64,000 nucleotides of DNA from Procambarus clarkii. Lineage: Eukaryota > Arthropoda > Malacostraca > Decapoda > Cambaridae. The stretch is taken from positions 43,910,735-43,974,734 of the forward strand of contig NC_091154.1 in assembly GCF_040958095.1 (NCBI RefSeq), given 5' to 3'. The notes under the pieces were generated by a model. The model worked only from the letters and a program-made list of their open reading frames with translations. It made no database searches and was not told where the DNA came from. A program made the translations under genes and the position numbers. Below, piece by piece: positions 20,769 to 31,329 of this stretch. Position 1 is the stretch's first letter, and every line of letters begins with the position of its first letter.

Positions 20769-21904
20769 TCAGGGATTCTCAGAACAGGGGTACTGGGTTA
20801 AGAGGTCTTTAATTTTATTAAATGCTTGCTCCTGTTCCGTGTTCCAGACAAATTTGGTCTTCTTCCGCAGTAAGGCTGTTAATGGGGCAGAAATACCCGC
20901 CAAGTTCGGGATGTGCCTTCTAAAATAGTTATAAAACCCTTGGAATCGTCGGACATCCCGTATGGATCGAGGTGAGGGCATGTCTTTAATAGCTCTACAA
21001 GCCTCGGGTTCAGTGCGTATCCCATCCGTGCTCAAGTGAAAGCCCAGGAATTTAAAACTGAGAAACAAAGACACATTTTTGGGCATTTAACTTGAAGCCT
21101 GCCTTACTTACTAGAGTTAGTGTTTCATTTAAATCTTTAAGATGGTCTTTCAATTCTCTTGTAGATAATGATATCATCCAGATATGCCAGGGCGTGCTTA
21201 CCGAGAACAGGACTTCGGATGAAATTGATGGCCCTCTGGAACATGGAAGGGGCAGTTTTTAGACCGAAGGGCATCCTGAGAAATTTGAATAAATGTACAC
21301 CATCACTGAAAGCAGTCTTCTGTCTAGCCTCGGGTGCTAAAGGAATTGCCCAATAGGCTGCTTTGGCATCTAGGGTAGTGAAATATTTAGCCTGGCCAAA
21401 ACTATTGAGGATTTCTTGAATTAAGGGAAGAGGATAAGAATCCGCAACTGTCTGTTCGTTGACTTTACGGTAGTCAATACAGAATCTGTACGTCTTATCT
21501 AGCTTACGTACAAGAACAACAGGGCTCAGCCAAGGGCTGTGACTGTATTGGATAATGTTCTTAACAAGCATAGACTTGCCTTCTTCCTTTATCAAGCGTT
21601 TGGAAGCTTCAGGTAATCTCCACTGCCTAATCTGCACTGGTACACTATTTCCTGTGGGTATGGTATGGACCACTTCAGGGAGAAATCCTACATCCCCTTC
21701 ATCAAAGGCAAAAAGGTCTGGAAAATGTTTTAATAAATCCCTGAGCTGCTGGCGCTCAGAAGGAGCAAGATGTTTTAGATTTAAATTTGAAATGATGTTC
21801 TGGGCCTTCTCTTCTGCCTGCTCCCCCTTGTCCCAATAACTGAGGTGACAGCTCAGCACTAGGTGACATCGTAATGCCACCCACATTAACCTGAGGTTGG
21901 CCAA
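20769..21904 (-). pseudogene. pol: Gypsy reverse transcriptase
   Basis: The frame 21137-21904 (-) has YRFCIDYRKVNEQT, FTTLDAKAAYWAIPL (motif A Asp), RMPFGLKTAPSMFQRAI (motif B) and ALAYLDDIIIY (catalytic YLDD). After a frameshift and a gap, 20769-21086 supplies the thumb/connection with FLGFHLSTDGI and GFYNYFRRHIPNLA. The active-site residues are intact but the reading frame is broken at least twice. Confidence 0.9.
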
Positions 21905-22082
21905 AGGAACTGTCTGGATCTACTATACACTCCTCAGAAATTATTACAGACTCAGTTAATCTACCCCCAGTGTGAAAATTGAAGGGTTGGTTGGATACGT
22001 TAACTACAGGTAGATAAATACCTTTAGCTGTGACGGAAATCACATGGTGAGGAACTAGAATTCTCCCAACACAACCCTTCAC
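21756..22082 (-). pseudogene. pol: Gypsy protease-RT linker region
   Basis: An open stretch containing RILVPHHVISVTAKGIYLPV and an acidic patch (VIISEECIVDPDSSF), as seen between protease and RT in many gypsy elements with a long spacer. The frame is lost near 21900, where the RT frame takes over. No catalytic motif of its own. Confidence 0.6.
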
Positions 22083-22356
22083 TACCAGGTTACTTCCCAG
22101 GGGTACTTTACGCCCTACGGCAGCATGGATAAAACTTTAAGAATTAGTGGGACAGACCTGATTTGGACAGGCATGGATGAAACAACCGGAAATGGATGGG
22201 TGGTTAGGGCTTTTACCCTCCCCAAAGATGTTTATCAGGTTTACAATTATAACATTCTTAGGTTTGTTACTTATGACAGCTGACAGAGGAGGAAATTCAG
22301 TAAACTTGACAGGGAATGAGGTGTTTCCTAATCTCAGTCTGCAGGCACTCAGCGAC

Positions 22357-22588
22357 TTACCAACTGACAGAACATAAGAAAATCTGTAAGAAATCTACGC
22401 CGAGCAGTATATCACCGGGAAATTTTACATCATTCCCAACAGGGCAGGTGTGTACAGAAGGTTCAGAATTGAGGTTAAAATTTAATGCTACTTGGCCTAC
22501 AATATCCAGACTGTTACCTGTTACCGCAGTCAGGTTTTTCCTACACGCCTTAATCCTACAATTTGTCAGGCCCACTAAACTAGGACTC
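22357..22588 (-). pseudogene. pol: Gypsy aspartic protease fragment
   Basis: Read on the minus strand, the residues GDILLGVDFLQ form the distal ILGxDFL motif of retropepsins, preceded by VGQVALNFNL, a typical beta-strand of this fold. The N-terminal part with the catalytic D[ST]G lies beyond the PB-C insertion and is not found. The ATG at 22596 belongs to the inserted element. Confidence 0.65.
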
Positions 22589-23102
22589 TTAACCACCGTG
22601 CTGCGCGGAGTTTACTGTGAAATTCCCACGGTGCGCATGAAATAAAGTGTTCCCAATAATTCTTTTTTCTTCGTAAAATGATAAATTCCCTTCCCTGAAC
22701 ATGTCTATGTAAAAATAAATACCAAATTCACTTACTTTGGTTGTGAGGACGTGGACAAGGTGCGCTGTGACGTCATCAGGGCCTGGTCGCCTGTGCGTGA
22801 CTCGCCCAGACACGGTCGCGCGGGCCATTCAAGCACCGGGTGTTGCCACAAATATATTTTCAATTATTTGTTATATGTATTTCCAATGCAATTTTATTTG
22901 TTTTTTTATCATATATGATGCATATTAGTGTCCTTTACAATATGTATACAGCAGAACATTCATAATGTTCCCTGGAGTTGTGATACATGTGTCAGTAATG
23001 TGTCCACAATAAATATTTATTGTCGCAATATTACCTGTTAAAAATTCACTAAAATTACAATATGTACAGTTTCACACACAATTTACACAGTAACACACTG
23101 TA

Positions 23103-24055
23103 CAATGGGGCCTCGACTTACGATGCTAATCCGTTCCCAGAGACGGATCGTAAGCCAAAATATCGTAAGTCGAAGCGATTTTTCCCATAAGAAATAAAGA
23201 GATTTGAATTAATCCGTTCCCCACCCTCCAAAATATTAACATACAAATACACTTTATACTGAATACAATGTATTTTTTAACTACAATACAGTACCAAAGT
23301 GTCTCTTACCTTTATGGAGGGCTCTTGATGGCGTATGGAAAATGGTGATGAGGGGGAAGGAAGAGAGTTGTTCCTGTTTGGAAGGGGAGTCCCCTTCCAT
23401 TATCACATCAGGCAGTGATGTTTTCTCTGGGGTACTCTCTCTCCTACGTTTTGCCTGAATACCACTAGGACCTGGTTGTGATTCTGTGCTTGTTTGTCTC
23501 ACTACAAATTTGTCAAGAGACATTTGTTTTTCCCTTCATTTTAACATTTGTCTGTAATGATGCATCACAGTGTCATTGAATAGGTTAAGGCAATGACCTA
23601 CTGCAGCTTGATTTGAGGGAGTCGTTTCAGCAAAGGTTTGCAAGTCTTCCCATGCTGCACACATTTTCTTAATTGCTTTGGAAGAGACATTCTGTACTCT
23701 TGTTTCTGCTCTATGGTGATCCTTACATGGGTTTTCATATGTTGAACCTTACCACTGACTTTCCTAGGACTCATGGCATGATATATAATAATTACTTTAA
23801 TGTTCAAAATGCAAAAAAATCACCACAAAAGCAGAATTTCTTATAGGCGCGATTGTCACTAAGCGGGCAGCTGTAGAAAACTGAGGCAGGTCGGCCGCGT
23901 GACCGGGAACCACGCGCTCAGTCGACCCGAACGTGTACCAACAAATATCGGAAGTCGACGACACCATCGGATGTCGAGTCGCATTTTTTGATGAAATTTA
24001 CATCGTAACTCAAAATTATCGTAAGTACGTGCAATCGTATGTCGAGGTGCCACTG
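23103..24055 (-). mobile_element. Tigger element, internally deleted (in PB-C)
   Basis: 953 bp flanked by TA (23101-23102 and 24056-24057). The termini CAATGGGGCCTCGACTTACG and, from the right, CAGTGGCACCTCGACATACG form an imperfect inverted repeat. On the minus strand, MSPRKVSGKVQHMKTHVRIT (from 23774) is the transposase start. It joins directly to a C-terminal segment with AIKKMCAAWEDLQTF and, at 23281-23523, SLDKFVVRQT and VIMEGDSPSKQ. The two helix-turn-helix domains are mostly gone and the whole DDE core is missing. Confidence 0.87.
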
Positions 24056-24065
24056 TATTACACAG

Positions 24066-24219
24066 TCAGTACTTCAGAAGTGAGTAATAATCAACAAAGT
24101 AGCCCATGGTATACAGCGCGACTTCGCTCTCAGTGTACCAGGCAGATAAATTTTTGCTTCCTGTTTCTTCATTCTGTGTGCTTGCAAATAACGCACTCAC
24201 GTACACCCTTGGCTTTAGT
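24066..24219 (-). pseudogene. piggyBac C-terminal cysteine-rich domain relic in PB-C
   Basis: The minus strand reads ECVICKHTE, then a degraded second cysteine pair, then ALYTMGYFVDYYS before a stop. It aligns with the relics at 13109-13264 and 57369-57524, with a small deletion and a lost second CxxC. It shows that PB-C is a separate copy of the same transposase, not inside a mariner shell here. Confidence 0.72.
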
Positions 24220-24430
24220 ACTTGTAGGTTGTATGTAGCAAAGCTTGTAAAGCATAAGGTAGTATTGAAAAGATTATAGGAAAAGATCAATTTGTAAGGT
24301 AGTCTTGAAAAGATTGCTTTGTATGGTCCCACACAGGAAAAGAATCAGCATACCTCAAGAGTGTCCGTCAGTCAGAAAGAGATTCAGGTAGCCTCAAAGA
24401 GTGTCCGTCAGTTAGGAAGAGATTCAGGTA

Positions 24431-24536
24431 TTACACACAGAGATCACACTAACGTGATGCATCAAATGAACAAATCCTCACGGGCCGTGACGAGGATTCG
24501 AACCTGCATCCGGGAGCATCCCGGACACTGCCTTAA
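24431..24536 (-). mobile_element. SINE fragment with B box, second family
   Basis: On the minus strand the sequence reads GTCCGGGATGCTCCCGGATG then CAGGTTCGAATCCTCGTCAC. GGTTCGAATCC (24494-24504 complement) is a perfect RNA polymerase III B box. It differs from the Thr-like SINE at 1897. It is truncated on both sides by the PB-C junction and by TTAA at 24533-24536. Confidence 0.7.
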
Positions 24537-24543
24537 CCCTTAA

Positions 24544-26109
24544 CCCTTACACTGCTCAGGGGTCCTGGGGACATTTACACCCCTGTGAGCAAGAAAACAA
24601 AAATTCAAATTTTTTTTTTCATCTTCTAAACATGTTAATTTGTGTCCCCTGAGCACGGGAAAAATAAAAAAAAAATCGTAGGTGACATATTTTGGGCGCA
24701 ATTAACCGAGGAAGTTTGGCAAAAAGTGGGCGTTGACAGAGAGGTCGTCAGACCCGGTCAGCGTCACCTGCGCTGACAGATGGGAGTTGCTACAAAGATA
24801 TTATTACCTAATTGTTTCAATGTCTCCAATTGATATTTTCTTAGTTTTTTTGCAGTAATATTATTCAATAGTGTGTATTGTAATATATTTATATAATAAA
24901 AGTGAATAATCGCTATACTCAAAAGTATGATGTGCATATTAGTGATTCAATTATTATGTTTATAAAACAATAAACAAATAGTTTTGCTGCTATTACACTC
25001 TATACACAGGTTATATATAAGTATCTGCATGTTTTGGTCACCGTAACGAACCACTAAGTTGGTATTGAGAGTCAAAAAGCAACGAAGAGTTACCACCACA
25101 CACCAGCCAGCCACTCGCTGCCACTCCCTCAACACACGCACTAAACTTTCTTCCCCAACAATACCATTTGTGGTGTTATTACACTATATACAGACGTTAT
25201 ATATAAGTATGTATATATTTTGTTCACCACAACTGTACAGCTAAGCTGATATAGTTAGTTCAGGCACTAAAGAGTCGTCGCTATACACAGATGGCGGATC
25301 CCTCACTCTTTCAAGCTCACACGCAGTAAACTTTAACCCCCAACAATACTGTTTGCAGTGTTATTACCCTATATACACATATTATATATAAATATCTACA
25401 TGTTTTATGCACCGTAACTGTACACCTAAGCTTGTAGTGCGCCCAAAGAGCATAGTTGCCACCCTCTAAACAGCTAGACAAATCGTGCAGACGACGTCAC
25501 CTCCATCACCCATATGGCTCCTCCCAGCATAATCCTTTTGCTGTTATTACCCTAATACACACATTATATATAAGTATCTACATTTGTGTTCACCATAGAG
25601 AACCACTGACCTGGTATGGTGAATGCAAACAATAACAGGTAGCCACACAGTCAGTAAACGATGCTGTCTCCCTCAGTCTCTCAGCATCACTCCTCCCACA
25701 GCGCTAATTATTACAACAATCCTGCTATTATCACAACCCTGGTTATTTATATCACAGTCATGGGTCATCTGTAATATTGTCATTGCTAAATAATAACAAT
25801 TATATATTTATTTTGACATTTTTCGGCGATGCTGTGGTCAAAAGCTGAACAGCAATGCTGTTCGCTCATGCTGCGTGCGCCAGCCTTGGTTGCTCCAACA
25901 GTACTGTGCCTCTCACACCTGAGAATATTGACCACGATTTTTTAAAAAAATGGCATCTGTTTGCAAGAGCCCTGAGGAAGCTACTGTGAACCCCGTGTAG
26001 CCGCGGGCCATTTGAATTGGGCCTGGCACCCTATGGCGTATATATACGCCATGCGCACCGTGGGACATGTTACTCAGGGCGTATATATACGCTATGCGCA
26101 GTTTAAGGG
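24544..26109 (+). mobile_element. PB-B TTAA element, complete (1566 bp)
   Basis: Flanked by TTAA at 24540-24543 and 26110-26113. The ends are CCCTTACACTGC and, inward from the right, CCCTTAAACTGCGCATAGCG. It has the TTGC-ACAAAGATATTATTACC core near 24790, about five diverged modules of about 190 bp, then the distal block common to PB-A (GCTGTGGTCA and GAGCCCTGAGGAAGC). No coding sequence. Two palindromes sit just inside the right end (26035-26050 and 26079-26092). Confidence 0.85.
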
Positions 26110-26182
26110 TTAAAGTGCGCATCACGTCATATGACGTGTTGGAAGTTGTTCCAGTCAACTGCGCATCACGTCATATGACGTG
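26035..26182. repeat. Paired subterminal palindromes of two abutting PB-B elements
   Basis: GGCGTATATATACGCC (26035-26050) and GCGTATATATACGC (26079-26092) belong to the left element; each is followed within one or two bases by ATGCGCA. CACGTCATATGACGTG occurs at 26123-26138 and 26167-26182 in the right element, each preceded by GCGCAT. Both pairs are spaced 43-44 bp. They are possible transposase or host-factor binding sites. Confidence 0.8.
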
Positions 26183-27859
26183 TTGGAGTACTACGCAAGA
26201 TTTAAACGGCCCGTAGATACACGGGGTTCACCACACCTTCATCAGGGCTCTTGTAAACAGACGCCATTTAAAAAAAAAATCGTGGGCCAAACTCCCGGGT
26301 GTTATTGGCCTCAGTATTGAGTGAGCAACCAAGTCTGACGCACGCAGCATGAGCTAACAGCACTGCTGTTCAGCTTGTGACCACAGCATCGCCTAAAAAT
26401 GCCAAAATATACTTCTTCATGCTATTATGTAGCGATGATATTATTACAGAAGACCCATGACTGATAAAACTGACCAGGGTTCTGATAATAGCAGGATTGT
26501 GGTGATATTTAGCGCTGTGCGCCATGGAGGGAGGAGTAATGCTGTGGGAGGGAGGGTGGTGGCGATGTCTTCTGACTGTGTGGCCACCTCTTATTGACTG
26601 CACTCACCATACCAGCTTAGTGGTTCGCTATGGTGAACACAAATGTAGATACTTATATATAACGTGTGTATAGAGGGTATAAACAGCAAGAGAAGGTTTG
26701 GAGCCGCCATTTTGGTGAGGGCAGTGGCGTCGTCTGCACGACGCCACCGTGCACATGACGGTGTTGTTTACTGGTTACCACGATGGTCTTTGGGCACCAT
26801 ACCAGTTTATTTGTACAAGTATGGTGAATAAAACAGGTAGATATTTATATATAATGTGTGTATATAGCGTAATAACACCACACAGTATTGTTGGAGGAGA
26901 AATATTAGTGCGTCTGGCCTTGAGGGCGGCAGCCATCAGCTGACTGTGTGAGATCCTACGTCTTTGTGCCTTTACCCACCATACAAGCTTAGATGTACAG
27001 TTATGGTGAACAAAACATGTAGATACTTATATATAATGTCTGTATATAGTGAATTATAGCAAAAACAGTATTGTGGGAGGAGAACATGGGTGAGTCAGAT
27101 GACTTGAGGGAGGGCGGGAGTGGCTGGCTGGTACACGGCAGTCACTCCTCGTTACTTTTTAACTCATAATACAGAGCACCACTTGGTTTCCGAACTTTAG
27201 TTATCCGAAACTTCCAGTTTCCCGATTGGGGTTGGGGAGTCATGCTACCCGAACAAAGTTCGGGTAGGAAGGGGTCCGCCAAGCGTCACGCCGGCTTGTG
27301 GTGGTGGGTGGGAGATGGTCCAGTTTGCCCACTGTGACTTCACAGATTCACGGCCTATTATTCCTATTATTTTGAATTGCCATAAGGCTGGAATGTTCAT
27401 TCTGTGCTTTTGTTTCACTTATCTGCACAATCAAGAAACATCTGTGCACCATGTCGGCTCCAAATGCACGCATTGCGTCAATGATGGCTGACCAGTGGGT
27501 GGATGGATGAGGGAGCTTAGGTGGGAGGTAGTATGAGAGAGGGGGGAGAATTAGTCAGAAAGGGAGGGAGGGAGAGAGAGATGCTAGGAGGGAGTGGGAG
27601 GGAGAGAGAGATGCTAAGAGGGAGGGGGAGGTAGGGAGAGATGCTAGGAGGTAGGCAGGAAGGGACGGAAGTAGTGAGAATTACGGAGAGAAAGGCAGGC
27701 AGGCAGGCACAGGCAGGCTAGCTTGCAGGCAGGGAGTGAGTGGTAGTCACGAGGTTGAACCGCGTGACCTTTAAAAGAGAGTATGGGATGTAGGGGGGCG
27801 GGTGGTGGGGGCGAGACCGGCTCATTCCCGAAGATAAGCCTAACACACACTACCCGTTA

Positions 27860-29065
27860 GCATGATGGCAGGCAGGCAGGCTTGCAGGCTGGGAAGGAGG
27901 CAGGCAGGCTTGCAGGCTGGGAAGGAGGCAGGCAGGCTTGCAGGCTGGGAAGGAGGCAGGCAGGCAGGCTTGCAGGCTGGGAAGGAGGCAGGCAGGCAGG
28001 CTTGCAGGCTGGGAAGGAGGCAGGCAGGCAGGCTTGCAGGCTGGGAAGGAGGCAGGCAGGCAGGCTTGCAGGCTGGGAAGGAGGCAGGCAGGCTTGCAGG
28101 CAGGCTTGCAGGCTGGGAAGGAGGCAGGCAGGCTTGCAGGCTGGGAAGGAGGCAGGCAGGCAGGCCGGCTTGCAGGCTGGGAAGGAGGCAGGCAGGCTTG
28201 CAGGCTGGGAAGGAGGCAGGCAGGCAGGCAGGCTTGCAGGCTGGGAAGGAGGCAGGCAGGCTGGGAAGGAGACAGGCAGGCTTGCAGGCTGGGAAGGAGG
28301 CAGGCAGGCTTGCAGGCTGGGAAGGAGGCAGGCAGGCTTGCAGGCTGGGAAGGAGGCAGGCAGGCAGGCTTGCAGGCTGGGAAGGAGGCAGGCAGGCTGG
28401 GAAGGAGGCAGGCAGGCTTGCAGGCTGGGAAGGAGGCAGGCAGGCTTGCAGGCTGGGAAGGAGGCAGGCAGGCAGGCAGGCAGGCTTGCAGGCTAGGAAG
28501 GAGGCAGGCAGGGAAGGAGGCAGGCAGGCTTGCAGGCTGGGAAGGAGGCAGGCAGGCAGGCAGGCTTGCAGGCTGGGAAGGAGGCTTGCAGGCTGTGAAG
28601 GAGGCAGGCTTGCAGGCTGGGAAGGAGGCAGGCAGGCAGGCAGGCAGGCAGGCTTGCAGGCTGGGAAGGAGGCAGGCAGGCTGGGAAGGAGGCAGGCAGG
28701 CAGGCTTGCAGGCTGGGAAGGAGGCAGGCAGGCAGGCTTGCAGGCTGGGAAGGAGGCAGGCAGGCAGGCTTGCAGGCTGGGAAGGAGGCAGGCAGGCAGG
28801 CTTGCAGGCTGGGAAGGAGGCAGGCAGGCAGGCTTGCAGGCTGGGAAGGAGGCAGGCAGGCAGGCTTGCAGGCTGGGAAGGAGGCAGGCAGGCTTGCAGG
28901 CTGGGAAGGAGGCAGGCAGGCTTGCAGGCTGGGAAGGAGGCAGGCAGGCTTGCAGGCTGGGAAGGAGGCAGGCAGACAGGCAGGCTTGCAGGCTGGGAAG
29001 GAGGCAGGCAGGCTTGCAGGCTGGGAAGGAGGCAGGCAGGCAGGCAGGCTTGAAGGCTGGGAAGT

Positions 29066-29112
<47 letters not shown>

Positions 29113-29146
29113 CTTGCAGGCTGGGAAGGAGGCAGGCAGGCAGGAA
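27860..29146. repeat. Minisatellite, 28-32-bp unit, about 1.3 kb
   Basis: Tandem units of CAGGCAGGCTTGCAGGCTGG followed by GAAGGAGG, with variable numbers of the CAGG tetramer, so period lengths are 24, 28, 32 and above. There is no stop codon in any frame on several readings, which produces open frames of 279-477 codons on both strands (LPACLPP- and GRRQAGLQ-like peptides). None has a plausible gene structure. Confidence 0.95.
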
Positions 29147-29344
29147 GCAATATATGGGTGTTGAAGTGAACCATGAACCATGTGACCTTTGAGTGTGTGT
29201 GTGTATGGGTTTGGGGTGGGGGGGGTGGGGGAGGTGTGTCGGTGGTGAGGGAGGGACCGGCTGACTCGTAAGCCTAACCACACTCCACAGACCTGTGACC
29301 CAGATTTGTTTCTTAAATGTACAGTACATCATCGTATATTTTAG

Positions 29345-29944
29345 GCAGGATGTGCCTGCAGGCTGGCAGGATGTGCCTGCAGGCTGGCAGGATGTGCCTG
29401 CAGGCTGGCAGGATGTGCCTGCAGGCTGGCAGGCAAGCTGGCAGGATGTGCCTGCAGGCTGGCAGGATGTGCCTACAGGCTGGCAGGATGTGCCTGCAGG
29501 CTGGCAGGATGTGCCTGCAGGCTGGCAGGATGTGCCTGCAGGCTGGCAGGATGTGCCTGCAGGCTGGCAGGATGTGCCTGCAGGCTGGCAGGATGTACCT
29601 GCAGGCTGGCAGGATGTGCCTGCAGGCTGGCAGAATGTGCCTGCAGGCTGGCAGGCAGGCTGGAAGGATGTTCCTGCAGGCTGGCAGGCAGGATGTTCCT
29701 GCAGGCTGGCAGGCAGGATGTTCCTGCAGGCTGGCAGGCAGGATGTTCCTGCAGGCTGGCAGGCAGGATGTTCCTGCAGGCTGGCAGGCAGGATGTTCCT
29801 GCAGGCTGGCAGGATGTTCCTGCAGGCTGGCAGGATGTGCCTGCAGGCTGGCAGGCAAGCTGGCAGGCAGGCTGGCAGGCAAGCTGGCAGGCAGGCTGGC
29901 AGGATGTTCCTGCAGGCTGGCAGGATGTTCCTGCAGGCTGGCAG
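29345..29944. repeat. Minisatellite, 21-25-bp unit, 600 bp
   Basis: Tandem CAGGATGTGCCTGCAGGCTG units (21 bp) that change to a GATGTTCC variant with an extra CAGG (25 bp) after about 29660. The core CTGCAGGCTGG is shared with the array just upstream, so the two arrays probably share an ancestor. The 21-bp unit is in phase with codons, giving long spurious frames. Confidence 0.95.
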
Positions 29945-30042
29945 GAAACATCTAGAGGATGTTTGCCAGTCGTCTTAATAATCAGTTAGGAACAATTAAG
30001 GACTTTTATAAAGCGGACCAGGACTTCACTTATTGGTGAGTA

Positions 30043-31329
30043 CAGTGGAACCTCTATTAACGAGTTTAATCCGTTCTGGCACCGAGCTCGTTACCTGGAA
30101 AACTCGTCTTTGGAAACAAATTTCCCCATTTAAAATAAAGGAAATAAATTTAATCCGTTCCACTCCCAAAAACATCCATACTTGTATGACTTTTTTTTAT
30201 GTAAATATAATATTGCACATGTAAATATAAATGTTTTGTTGTAGTGTTTTAATATTTACTTTACCTTATGAAGAGTAGTTGCTGGCTTGAGGGAGACGAT
30301 GGAGAGGTGGGAAGGAGGAGAGGGGTTATGGTGTGGAAGGGGAATCCACCTCTGAGTCAGGCGGACTCTCTCTTCTTGGGAATTTCACCCAAATTTCATT
30401 TCAAATGTCACACAAGGATGCGTTAGACCAGCACCAAATAAAAAACTACGTTGATTACACTCGTTGTGTCAACAATATAATAGTCTTACCACGAAGATAC
30501 AATACAATGCCGTTTTCTCAAATAGGCAATGTGGTTATTAAAGAAAACGGAAATTTCATGGCAAACATGTATACAATCCCCAAGTCGATCGGATAAGAAT
30601 TGGATTTTATAGAAATATTTGCTCAAATGACGCTTGAGCGCGGTGTTTGGGTGCATTCAAGAGAAAAAAAGTGTGTCACGTTCAAGTGACATATACCTGC
30701 GAAAGTGATAACACTTTCATAAAGTGTTATCACAAAGTGATAAATTAATTAAAAATTTTCACACACCTGGTTGTCACTGCTTTATCAGGGCAGCTTTTCC
30801 ACGAATGAGTTCACCTTTTCAAACATTCCAAACACTTCCTTGATTTCAGTGGAAGAGGCAGCATCCTCCCTTACCTCCTCATTCCTTTACTAATGGTGTA
30901 AATTGTTGATGAGGACCTGCCATACTCCCTTGTGAGATCAATCACACAGACACCACACTCATGCTTTGCTATAATTTCCTTCTTTAAATCCACAGTAATT
31001 GTGTCTTTCTTCCTCTTGACAACACTATCTTTAGCAAGCAGCTTCTTTGGAGACATCGTGTGTTACAAATTGTAGTCGCAAAACCACTAAAAACTCAAAG
31101 AAAAGCTCAAATAAATCCAGAGGGATGCTTGTCGTGTGAGATACAACAACAACACTGGCGTCGGAGGCGTCCGAGAATTTGCGAGAACCCGCGAGACACT
31201 AGGAAGCGCTATGTGGTTTCACTCGTTAATAGAGGCGAGCTCGTCAATAGAGACAAATTTGCTGAGAGTGGCTTGCTCGTTACTGGAAAAACTTGTTAAT
31301 AGAGCCACTCGTTAATAGAGGTTCCACTG
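30043..31329 (-). mobile_element. Tigger element, internally deleted
   Basis: 1287 bp flanked by TA (30041-30042 and 31330-31331), with near-perfect terminal inverted repeats CAGTGGAACCTCTATTAACG. The minus strand has a transposase start at 31056. A C-terminal segment with EIKEVFGMFEKVNSFVEK (30780-30850) lies immediately after it, so the DDE core is deleted. A palindromic stretch around GATAACACTTTCATAAAGTG lies near 30697. Confidence 0.87.
30871..31056 (-). pseudogene. Tigger transposase N-terminal fragment, 61 aa
   Basis: MSPKKLLAKDSVVKRKKDTI is followed by VDLKKEIIAKHECGVCVIDL and REYGRSSSTIYTI. This is the N-terminal psq/CENP-B helix-turn-helix of Tigger transposases. The frame stops after about 60 residues, and the sequence then continues in another frame with residues that normally lie near the C-terminus. 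Confidence 0.75.

Larger units (their letters stand above)
16894..22588 (-). mobile_element. Ty3/gypsy retrotransposon, decayed, no gag
   Basis: Minus-strand order: protease, RT, RNase H, integrase, then about 2.1 kb of 3' non-coding/LTR sequence. The integrase-after-RNase H order and the motifs identify Ty3/gypsy. Several frameshifts separate the domains. A PB-C element interrupts the protease at TTAA (22589-22592), and gag is not found on the far side, so the 5' part is lost. Its left edge (TGTAAGG at 16894) directly follows broken PB-B sequence and is the likely end of the 3' LTR. Confidence 0.85.
22593..24430 (-). mobile_element. PB-C piggyBac relic (most complete piggyBac copy)
   Basis: Starts CCACCGTGCTGCGCGG after TTAA (22589-22592). 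It includes the conserved GTTGCCACAAATATATT core (near 22835), a piggyBac C-terminal domain relic (24066-24219, minus strand) and the upstream region seen also in the composite elements. Its far end is missing: at about 24430 it gives way to SINE sequence. A Tigger (23103-24055) sits inside. It links the transposase-free PB-A and PB-B elements to a piggyBac source. Confidence 0.7.

Noticed and set aside
24533..24546. Telomere-like TTAACCC repeats
   Set aside because: Only two units, always at ends of TTAA elements; explained by TTAA target duplication plus CCCTTA termini. Arthropod telomeres are typically TTAGG.
27840..29332. Open frames of 279-477 codons on both strands (Pro/Cys/Leu-rich or Gly/Arg/Gln-rich)
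   Set aside because: They are produced by a stop-free 28-32-bp minisatellite read in rotating frames; open on both strands, with no domain or gene structure.
29295..29989. 200-codon frames such as repeated QAGRMCLQAGR
   Set aside because: 21-bp tandem repeat in codon phase; artefact.
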